Assembly: GCF_026151205.1 (NCBI RefSeq)
Contig: NC_087078.1
Span: 14,711,118-14,775,117 of the forward strand
DNA: 64,000 nt
From: Bolinopsis microptera
Lineage: Eukaryota; Ctenophora; Tentaculata; Lobata; Bolinopsidae
Direction of reading: 5' to 3'
Shown: piece after piece, positions 15,001 to 27,000 of the stretch
How the letters are laid out: every line of letters begins with the position of its first letter
Position numbering within the stretch: the first letter of the stretch is position 1
Position numbers and translations under genes: made by a program
The notes under the pieces: model-generated
Database searches by the model: none
Told to the model about the DNA's origin: nothing
The model's input: the letters and a program-made list of their open reading frames with translations, nothing else

Positions 15001-18000
15001 GATATGTCAAAATGCAGCCTATAATAGAATAAAGTGCTTAAATCCGAATATCATTACATCATGATATCTTACCTCGTAAAAGTTTTTATTAATGATTCCA
15101 GGGCCCCGCAAAGTGGCTCCGAACAAAGCTAAAAGCATGTCAAGAACCAGTAGATTTAGAATAAAGGATAACATTACGGTTATCTTTTTCCGGTAACGTA
15201 GGAGAACCACCTGAGTGATACAAATCTTACTATATATAAGGCGAGACGATATATATGGATATATGGATGGATCCGTGCCATTTACTGACACCACGGCATC
15301 AACTTTAATGTGACTTTCCGCCGTAAAAGATATACAACTGAAACTTTTTTGACTGGGTCAAATGCTTTTATGCCTTTCAGATCAGCATGAAAAAATAAAA
15401 AATTGGCCAAGTAATAGGAGTTTTAGAGCCCAAAATTTGGACTCCCAAGTGGTGTCAAAAACGTGAATTAAATAGGTAATAATTATTTTAGTCTCTTGAG
15501 TGATCTTGACACCATTTTAGGGTTATACGGGTTCCTGCTAGAAAGTATAAAATTGATACATTAGGTTAGGTTTTGGAATACCCTATTCTGTTAGAACCTT
15601 CCCTGAAATTGAACAAATAACATGATTCTTGATCGACGAAAGTCGGTGGTTGCACAATATGCAAGCTATGAAAAGAAATAAGAAATTTTCAATAATATAA
15701 CAAGACGATATTTGAATATGGAAATTGGAAATGAAAGATATTTCTTTAGGTAATATTAATATTAATCTTACCACAACTAGAGTATTTGTAAGGAAAGCAG
15801 TTGCAGAAAATAGGACTGTAAGTTCTCCAATCATCGTTATTTTAACTTAAATCACAAGAGTTAATATAATTTTATTAAACTGAAGGATATCATAGCGCTC
15901 TGACAAAACATGGCTACCAAGATCTCGGTGGTTTACAGGGCATTAACACTTCACGGAAATCAGCTCGCAAATACGGGCCAACCTATTCAAATCATAAAAC
16001 TGAGAATTTAGCGTAATCATTTACGTTTATTTAAAGCAACCTGATCCTTTGCTAGATTAGAGGCGGACAGCTGTTCTTTTGAATTTAACATCGTAATGCA
16101 ACTTGGTTTGATTTCTTTTCAAGTAAAAATCACGAAGAGTCATTTCTATATAAATACATACTCAAATTGTTGCCTTGAACAGATAATATTGAGGGATCTG
16201 AACATGAATGAATTATTTGCATTTATTTACATAATATCTGGAAATGAAAGTTAAAGGTTGATCTTTATATTTAATAAAAAATACAGTTAGCTACTCAGTT
16301 CTCAGTTGGTATTGTTTATGTAGGTGCGAAAATGCCATTAGCGCGTCTAGACTATTTCTACGTCAAAACTTGTTCAATTGTTCGCCAGATGTTTGGACCG
16401 TTCGCCTAATTGAATGTATTTCTGATATAAATGACCTAAAAAGTTGAAAAAATAAAAATATTTCAAAAAAGACAAATGATCAAGCTAAGAACTATGACAG
16501 GTCAGAAATCATTATCTGAAGTCTGCGATCTTGACTCTTAATTCTGATTTCTGAAATGAAACCACTATCATCAAAGTCTGCACAAATCTCTCAGAAAGTC
16601 TCAAGTTGATTTTAAAGGAGCAAGTTTATAATGGATGTTAGTTGTTACCCTACTTTGTTACTTTGGATTTGAGACGGAATGTACGGGAGGGATCAGTTTT
16701 GCAGCTGTTAGTCACAGTTGCGGCGGAATAATGGAACTTATGATTTTAGCAGCTGGATTGCGCTAACACCTCGCAAATATTTATAGATTGTCACTTAGTA
16801 ATTTTCAGAGCTAAAACAAAATGTAAAATGAGTGCCGTGTCGAAAAATTAGAATCCTAGGAATTGTTTTTAGCATCCTGAAATCTATATTAAGTGAAAGT
16901 GATTTTAACCACAGCTCCGAACGAGTAATAAAAAATCCATATTACTTTATGGTCATTTCAATCGTGAAACTAAATAAACTATCGAAATTGAAATCAGTGA
17001 AGATCAATCAGCAATGAATCACATGGTACTTTCACTGTAATTGTTAGTGTTGTTAGTGGTATAATCAGTAGTATTATTGTTATTTCTGGTAATAAGTCTC
17101 CTACCTACAAAACAATGTAGTATCAGTCTGTAGATAGCCGGAGTCCTCATAGCGTACACCACTGAGTCCCACAACAAATTAAAATAAAACATCACAATAG
17201 TAACCTTGAACCCTGGCCTCCTTATCTGGAAGAACAGCCCTTCTGTCATACTGTACACAAAGGGGAACCAGGCGACAAAGAAACCAAACGTTATCAGAGT
17301 CAGAGTGACGGCCATCTTAACTTTTTTCTGGAGGTTCTGAGATCTGTTTTTGAGTCCAGCTTCCTTGTTTCTAGAGTTTCTGGTTCTGATGTGTTTCCAG
17401 ATCTCTATAAATATGCCCACGTGCAGGAATGTCATGACCAGGAAGGGTAGTCCAAAATAGACAAGATGTATCCACCACATGTACAACTTGCTGTTAAAGT
17501 CACACCTCTTAAGGGTGGTGTCGTAGCTGACAACCAGCAGATCAGAGAAGGTATCCAGGAGGAGTTCCACTAGGAACTTGAGGAGCTGGAACAACCAGAG
17601 TCCTCCTATTAGAGTTGCTGTTACTCGGCGTGTCATGATACTGCTGTAACGTAACGGTCTCTTGATTGCTATGTACCTGCAAAAAATCAAGATCAACGAT
17701 AAATGTAGAAACAAAAAATCTCACTAACAACGTCGTTATCTGCGGAAATTCTTCTTCAAGAAACGGAAAAAGGCAGGTTAAGATCAGTTCATCTACCTGT
17801 CAATTGTAATGAGGAGGATTGCAACAGAGCACTGCGCAGGGATCCAGGTTATGAAGAAAGGCATCATCGGACACAGGGTCATAGCCCAACCGTACTTCTG
17901 AAACACACAAAACTGCATAGTTAACTTCAAACTTTATTGTTGAAAAACTCTGGCAGTAATATATCAATCATTTGACGGATGTGATGCACGTGATTTGCAG

Positions 18001-21000
18001 CAAATTAAAAAACATTGTTACCTCGTAAAACTCTGTGTCAATAATCCCGGGGCCCCGGTAAGCAGCACCAAACAGAGCGAATATCCCGTCCAATATCAGC
18101 AGGTTCAGAATGAAGGATAACATCACTGTTAGCTTCTTGCGGTGGTACAGCAGGACTGACTGAGTAAAAATATTGTTGGGACAAATTGGTGTAATTCATG
18201 AAGACTGACTATATATAAGGTAAAGATGGTTCAAGAAGGTATTTGCTAAACCCAAATAATGAAAAATAAGTAAGTGGTCACACTTAACAAACGTAGTACT
18301 TACCACCACAAACGTATTAGTGAGAAAAGCAAAAGAAGAAAAGACAACTGTCAGTACCCCGATCATTCGTTCTGACGATCACTCGCAGCTACACATGAAA
18401 TTAGTAGTTAATACGGTCGAGCGAATTGAAGTCATTAAAACGCCTCCTCCTCATTGAAACGCCTCCTCCATCACCAGAGGACACTTCATCCTAGTAGAGT
18501 TCCTGTTACTACGGTGTGTCATGATATACTGCTTGTAACGTAACGGTCTCTGGATTGCTATGTCCTGCAAAAAATCAAGAGAACGAAAAATGTAGAAACA
18601 AAAAATCTCACTAAACACGTCGTTATCTGCGGAAATTCTTCTCAAGATACGGAAAAAGAGGTTAAGATCAGGTTCATCTACCTGTCAATTGTAATGAGGA
18701 GGATTGCAACAGAGCACTGCGCAGGATCCAGGTGAAGAAGAAAGGCATCATTCGGACACAGGGTCTTCAGCCCAACCGTTCTTATGGAACACACCAAACA
18801 ATGCATAGTTAACTTCAACTTTAGTGTTTTGAAAACTCTGGCAGTATTCTATCAATCATTGACGGATGTGATGCACGTGATTTGCAGCAATTAAAAAACA
18901 TTGTTCCTACGTAATAAACTCTGTGTCAATAATCACGGGCCCCCGGTATAAGCTGCACCAAAACAGAGCGAACTATCCCGTCAATATCGCAGTGGTTCGA
19001 ATGAAGGATAACATCACTGTTACGGCCTTCTTGCGGTGGTACAGCAGCGTATGACGGGAGGTAAACAATTTTCGTTGGACAAATTGGTTGTCATTCATGA
19101 AAGACTGACTATATATAAGTATGATGGGTTTCAAGAAGGTATTGCTAAACCCAAATATGAAAATAAGTAAGTGGTCACACTTAACAAACGTAGTACCTTT
19201 AACCACCACAAAACGTATTAGTGGAAATGCAAAAAGAAGAAAAGACAACTGTCAGTACCCCGAATCATCTGTTATGACGATCACTCGCAGCTACACTATG
19301 AAAATTTAGTTAGTATAATAGGTCGATGCGAATTGAAGTCATTATAAACGCCTCCTCCTCATTAAAATCCTCCTCCATCACAGAGGACACTGCAAACTGA
19401 GATTTTTCGACATCTTTCGTCGAATCAATTTCGTTATTTATTCTGTTCAAGATACGAGAGCGTGGGAAAAGGAGCACCTCGCAATATGCTACAGAAGAAA
19501 GAGCCTAACTTAGAATAAAATTACTACACCCATTGTCTTGCACCCCTCGTAAAGAAAATCTCCTCTGGGGTCCTAGATTTAACCTGAGTTACAGTCTGTC
19601 ATATATATATAATATGCGCGATTAGGTTCGCATGTTACGGCAGCCCAATGGTTTGTGAGCGAATCTAGTCTAGTCTCACTATCTTGATACTAAATATTTG
19701 AATATTTATTGTTACTAGAAAACAAGTTGTGGCGAGTGCGTGGTAGATTTGAACGTCGTGAGCACAGATGCAGATGGGAGATCGTAAATAGCAGGTATAG
19801 GTCAATTTATAATACTCTACTGGCAGCCCAAGCTACATAACCTTAGTCCTAATTCTGACACCCAAATTATCTCAGCCATGAATGTAACCCTAGCTGGAAC
19901 TCTAACCATTACACTACCCAAAACTTAAAAAACCCTAATTAAAATAAAACCCTGATTAAAATAAGGCGCTAGCCTTTGGATTATCCTGCATGGGGCACGA
20001 AGTTCCGGGGCAGGATAAAGGTAACCAATCATTGCAAGATACGAATACTGTTTGATTTCCAAACAAAAAATTACAACGATACGCGAAGAAATTGTACAGA
20101 AATTATATTGACACTAAAAAACTAGAGGGTTGTTTCAAAAAGCTCGTTTCAAAGCAACCTGATCCCACTAGTTACATGGCAAGGGTTGATAGTTGTGGCA
20201 GGTGCATATATCAGAATTGTCAGATTAGGGAAACTGTAGCCTGGTTATTAGTAGAATAGACAGATTCGATTGTATGATGTAACGTCCTGTCGATCCCATT
20301 GTGGCTATGTAAACAACAACATCTAGCAGTTACGGTAGTATTACTTCAGTGATGTTTGCAACAGTGGTGCGATACTGTTTGAAATAACCACTATCGTTGG
20401 TAAGACAAAGGATGATCTGGTCTAAGCGGGATTCGGTTCGATCTTGATTAAGGGACATCGAATTTTTTTTCCAAACAAGATCAATGATAGGGAAAAATAG
20501 TGTCAGTAGATATTTCCGAGATTAGGTTTGGCCACTATACGACCACTATACGACCACTATACGGCCGGCCGCGGCCGCCGGCCACTATACAGCCACTATA
20601 CGGCCACTATAAACCCTAGTACGATTATTAGGACGCAACCTTTTTAACAATATTTCAGAAACTCCAGTGACCCTATGTGTTCTTAAAAAAGAAAGCAAAA
20701 AGTTACAGATGACAGTAATTAGTAAGCTTCGTGCCAAATTCTGATCGTTGGTTGTCACTGGAACGGTTACTGTTACTTGAAATCTCAGCACAGACTGTTT
20801 GTCATTTCTCGGCTTCAGATGTATTATCTAGTTAGTAATAGTAGTAGTTGACCTGCGATGGGTTGCCATCTGCCCTCATAGAATATTACTTAAAATTGTA
20901 TACCTAAGCTATGTTATTATTACTGAGCAGATATTGTCGACCCTATATTCCGTTACCATACTCACGCGCAATCACGTGGATTTCTAGCAAATATTTCTTG

Positions 21001-24000
21001 TGTTTCAGCATTTACCACAAAAATATCCAAAACCGTTCGTTCGTTATCAATGTGTATAATCATAATGAAGCAGCTCGAAAATTACATAATATGTTATTTT
21101 TCAACAAATGTAAATTATTGAGAATATATCATTAAAGATCGCGATAATTGTACAAGACAGCAGCTGTCCGTATTTTTAATTTAGCAGCTAAATTTGGCAC
21201 TTAAGCGAGACTTTGAGTTACCAACACTCAGCTAAATGTAAGGTATACCATGCACAGCTGTATCAGGAATATAACTATATGTATCAGTAATATGATTATA
21301 TAGACGAGACAAAAATACCCAAGAATTATTGAATTGTGTAGTGCGTTAAGATTGTAAATAACAGCTGCTTGCTGAATATCGGATAGTAGCGGTCTTTAAG
21401 CTGCCGGTAGAGAGTCTTGAATCACTGATACAGTAATTACTCCCACAGAAATAGCAACGTTTGCCTCTTATGAAGGAAATTATATGTGCTCAAACATAAT
21501 TGTACATTATACAGTTCATTTAACTTAACTTTAACTTTCTAAACCGCACTAAAACCCGTATAATCTAATCAAACCGTGGTTATTTAGCTGTTTTAAATTA
21601 GGAACCTCCAGCGCTTTAAGTTATTTAATTGGCAGATTCAGTTTTCTCAAAAAGCGAATATCCTAGAGAACACCACTCAAACACAACCTAAACTGAACAA
21701 CTAATATTAAAAATATCCTAATATAAGCGCCCCGGGACCCGCCAAGGGGGCACGAAGTTGTCACATACTATTAGTATTATATTCTGACTAAAAATGATTG
21801 AACTACATTTAAACGGAGATAATGTTAGTCCAGATGTTAGGAGGGTCTGTACATGGAAAATAATTTTCTACGACAGTGTAATTGTTATCTACCGCATGGG
21901 ACACATCGTAGCGTACAGTTTTACTATTAAAGGTGGAATTATTTTTCTACATAATTTTAAGCGAATTTATCGCTTTTGTTTACTTAATTAAGTGTCTACT
22001 TCTAATCATAGTGTTAAATGGTATGCTTTGTTTTTCGGGAGGTGGACTTACTTTTAGCTAGAAACTGAAATTAATTAGCTTTTCTGCGAACGTACGTAGC
22101 TTCATATCGGTGGCACAGTGAGATAAAGTGAATTTGGACATGGTGACTTGTATACTGTATAGTGTATAATCTATACCGCCTCCCACCAATATTGTAAGTA
22201 CGAAACGAAACACGTTAGTTAATACTACACATTAGTTACTACTACACATTAGTTAATACTACACATTAGTTACTGCTACACATTAGTTAATACTACACAT
22301 TAGTTAATACTACACATTAGTTAATACTACACATTAGTTGATACTACACATTAGTTAATACTACACATTAGTTAATACTACACATTAGTTTATACTACAC
22401 ATTAGTTAATACTACACATTAGTTACTACTACTATACGACAAAGATACAAGTTTCATGGTTCGAAGAGAGTGTTTGAACAACAAATAGAAACGTAAGACA
22501 AAACCACTTTCAAAACCAAAAGTCGATAACCAACGTTACTTTCGACAGCTTAGAATTAACAATTCTTTTAAACACACAGTTAAGTAACATTTGTAAATTA
22601 ACGGTGTCTCATAGCGTTTACACAATGAATCCCACAGTTAATTAAATAAAACATACAATAGTAACTCTAAACCCGCGGCCTGATACACGACAAATTCCCC
22701 CTCAGCCAAGCTGTAAAAATTGGGGACCAGGCTACAAAAAAACAACAGTAATGGAGATGACAAGGGTTATTATTATCTTAATACCTTCTCTTCACAGTGT
22801 TATTCTCGTTACTTAACAGCAGGCTCCTTATTCCGAGTTATAGCTTCCTGCATTATTTCATACTCTTCCAAATTCTCATAGAATATACCAATATAGAGGA
22901 GTCAAACAAAGAAACGGGGTAGTAGGTGTAGATGATGTGTAGGATGAAGATGTAGAACTTGCTGTCAAACTCGCATCTTTTCAGGGTCGGGTCAAATCTC
23001 TCACTTAGGATATCTGTGTAGGTGTCCAGGTAAAGTTCCACTATAAACTTTATCACCTGGATCGCCTGCTAGGGTTTGGGTTTAATACATAACGTGAAAA
23101 TGTTTGGAAAAATGTGACGCTAAACAGTTAAGTTTTGACGAAACATCCCACGAATTTTAATTTTGGAACGAAATGATGTAAAACACTTGCCCAAGTAGTA
23201 GCTATAAGGACGATACAGGTACAGGGAGTCATGATGCTGGCGTAACTGAGTGGTCGTCTAATTGCAACATATCTGAAATTCCATATTGTTGTTAAAGATA
23301 TAAGGGCTCCGATTCAGATAAAAATATACCATAAACGCTTTTGAAAAGTAAAATTTGCAAGACATTTCAAGAAAAAAGCCGTCGAAAGTGTAAGTGAAAT
23401 TAAAGTGAAAGCGAAAGTGAAAGTGAAAGTGAGGTAGGATGGATGGTTCCCTTACCTGTCGATAGTGATGAGGAAGATAGCAAGGGAGCAGAGAGGAGGG
23501 ATCCAGGTTATGAAGGTAGGGTAACATGGGACACAGAGCTCTGGTCACACTGTTCATCTGGGGAACGGCAATTTGAGACCTTTTCTGATACTTCATTTTC
23601 AAACGCCTAGGATTACTTTTAGCCCCTAATCGGTATTTCAAATAGTCCTTTTAGTTTTTTCTCCAAACAAAAAGTATCTTAACCGTATAACATTAACCTG
23701 ATAAAAGTCCTCATTGATAATTCCAGGACCTCTGAAGGTTGCCCCAAACAGAGCGAATATTCCGTCCAGTATTAACAGGTTGAGAATGAAGGATAACATC
23801 ACTGTTAGTTTCTTGTGATGGTACAAAATTACCACCTGGAAGGATAAAAACTATGTTTAAAAATTTGTTTTTGAGGTTCGAGCTCTTTATATAATTTATT
23901 AAATAAGTTCGTTATACACTCATTAAATTAAAACAACAAAAATAGGCAACAGTAATCTTAGAAAAGTTGAAACGGAACGTACTTAAATTTTGAAATAAAA

Positions 24001-27000
24001 GTTCCTGTTTATTCACAACGATAGGCTATTGTAATGTAGGAAAGTAAGTGATTGACTGGTCCCTTACCACGATAAGGGTGTTAGCAAGGAGAGCTAGAGC
24101 TGAGAAGATTATTGTCAACTCTCCGATCATCTTCTGATTTGAAACAAATTCCGATTAGAAGAAAACAGCAAAAACTAGGAGCGGATTGCAGAATGATAAA
24201 TGATAACATTGTGGGCCTTTTCCCCCTTTCTTATTTCACCCTTTCCAACTCAATGTGAGATTTTGGAAACCGAGTGACCTTCCTTACTGCGTAAAACATT
24301 CATATAATACAATCTATGAAATGTTAGATAAGTAGCCCAAGTACCACCATTACATCATCGCTCACAATTCAACTTCCTTGGAAAAGAGCAAATAGTCTCA
24401 GTGATTCTGGAGAAAATATGAAGAGTTCTTCAAGATGTCTCCCTTGATAATTCTATGCAGCACAAAAAATGACGTGAGAAAAAAATGACGTCAATATTGT
24501 TGCAAAGAAAAGTGCAACAACATAATTACAGAAGTTTATCAAACAAAAGGCACCTTGGACAATATTGGTTTGGAGTTGAGAAGCAAGCTGGTACTATCTG
24601 TGTTACACAAACCATCCACGTTATAGCGTTATAATAAGATTGACCAAAATTATGGAGATTTTTTTTTCCTATTTCTGATTTATATAGTTATTTTCTGATA
24701 TTATATAATTTGGATGATATAAGTGATTTTTAATTTGTTTTCGATGACTGAAGAATAGAAATTACGTTACAAAGATTGGATCGTAAAACTATAACAGAAA
24801 TTTGCGATATTAATCCCAAAATGATCCCAGCTGGTTCCTCAATGCTCCTATCTGAATCACAGCTGTATTGGTGCCGGTATAATAGACCATTAATTTGTTC
24901 TCAAGTTTTAAGTAGACCATTCCGTTGTAGATCATGTGGGTACGTGTTCAGCCCATGTGGGCACCCGGCACGTGTTCACCTTGGTTAATGAACACGCCCC
25001 AGGCTCGACAGACCAAATGTTGCTAACACTGACTGCTTTTATAAAATATAGTTACAGTACCATGGTAACAAACTAAACTACAGACTGAACGATTACAAAA
25101 TACAAACAGGTGTTGATAAAAGGCACAACTAATTTCTGTTTACATGGATTATCCTAAGAAGTTGATTACAAAATAATAAGTTGATACCACTAGCCAATCT
25201 GAGTTAACAGTGTGCGGCAGCGCAGGTGTGATGATTTTCATAAATTTACTTTTAATTATATTCATTAGTCAGAAGTGGTCGGTGACTAGATCCATTTCCT
25301 GCAATCTTCAAGAGCTTTTTTAAAAGAACGTAATCTACATGATAAACAAAAGCCAAAAGTTTAAATCAAATATTAGAGAATATTGAGTAAACGATGGTTG
25401 TATTGGTAAAGAAATGAAGAAATTACTGAATTTTACATAATTAGCCAAAACCCAAAAGTCATAAACCACCCCCGTCTGAACTGATTATTGTAACAATGTG
25501 ATAATGCGCACAAATACCTGGTGTAATTTGTTCACAGTCATACCACAGAATGTGTAATTTGTATGCAACTGAGATTCGGGCTTCGAGTTTCAGTAAATTG
25601 CATTTATTGATGCGACACCAATAAATGGTGGATTCCTACCAGGATTGAGTGCAGTATTGATTATCTACAGTCTACAGTTTTATAGAGTTATAGAGTGCCT
25701 GAGTGCCTCCTATGCGATAGTTTAAAATTTAAATGCTTTAATGCAAACTACAAAACCTTTTAGTACAAAACCTTTTTTGTACAAAGGGTACTCGTTTATA
25801 CTTGTGTAACCCTTTGTAAATCGTAAATATGATTTGGAATATTAAATGTTTTAATATGCTACTAGTACTGTTCCGTATTTAATAAAATAGATCATCACAA
25901 CTCGTACAAAAGTGTTGGAGGAAATAAAGAATTCCGTTGAAGCCTAAGAGAAGATTCGGACATAAGATAGTTTAATGAGTGCCCAGAATGTATATTTTCT
26001 ATCAATATTCGAACTTTAGTTTTATGGAGCTGAAATATCAGGGAGATTCGAGTTGGACCATAAATTTGGTTTGGGGCTAGGCATTTGTTCATTTACAAAG
26101 GAAACCCCATCAATGTGCCATTACGTAAAGTCATACTTGTTGATTAGATAGCACTAGAATGATCAACAGTTGTTGTCCGTTTTAATTTCACCGTATCAGA
26201 ACCACTAATACTGTATTTTCTAGATGACAAAGGAGGAGAAGGACCTGTTTGTGGAGTACAAATTGTCAGTATCGAGTGTAACGGAAGAAGATATGGGACC
26301 GTACCACTGTAAGGTGGAGTACCCGCAGGGCGATCAAATATCTCAACCTGCTTACCTTCAAATAAGAGGTAAGAGTAGCAACTTTCTTATCCCATTCACA
26401 TTTCACTATTTCACTCACATTTCACTTTATCACTGTCATCTCATGCTGTGATATATTTCACACGCTCTCACTTACTGACCAATAGAACCTTTTTTCATAT
26501 TCAGTGCAATTCCTGATCGATCCTTTTTGTCGCTTTTGCAAGCAAATTAGCAAGTCGGACTGGTCACCAATCAGCTATACATATCAGTTTATTACAACCG
26601 CCCCACTTCACACATTAATATATTGGATAGGTTGCGGTGCTTGTTCTCTTTCCGATTGTTGCTTTTTGCTTACTCCACTGCTGACAGACCCAACAACTAT
26701 CACTTCTCTCCCATCTTCACTTCTCCCCCAGCTTCACCATTCACCATAGTGACCAGCATCTCTAGATTTCGTGTCATCACAAAACGCTCAACTTCAACTC
26801 ATATTCATCACATCGTGGTTGATCCCTTAATCGTTATATTACAAGTACTAACCGTGTCTTCCTCTACCAGAACCAGCGCAGATAACTCTGATAGTAGCAA
26901 CTGGTGGAGACAAAGCAGGAGAGAGTATAGAGCTGCTCTGTCAGGCCTCAGGAGTTCCCAAACCAACCATCACCTGGAGACGGTCAGGCAAGGAGTTCCC

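Noticed and set aside
22214..22430. CRISPR-like repeat array
   Set aside because: The 17 bp units are head to tail with no spacers, and the genome is eukaryotic.
24776..24988. 70-codon frame with Cys pairs (S-C-G-Y-V-F-S-P-C-G-H)
   Set aside because: The second copy at 62440-62650 breaks it with indels, and it lies in intron DNA.
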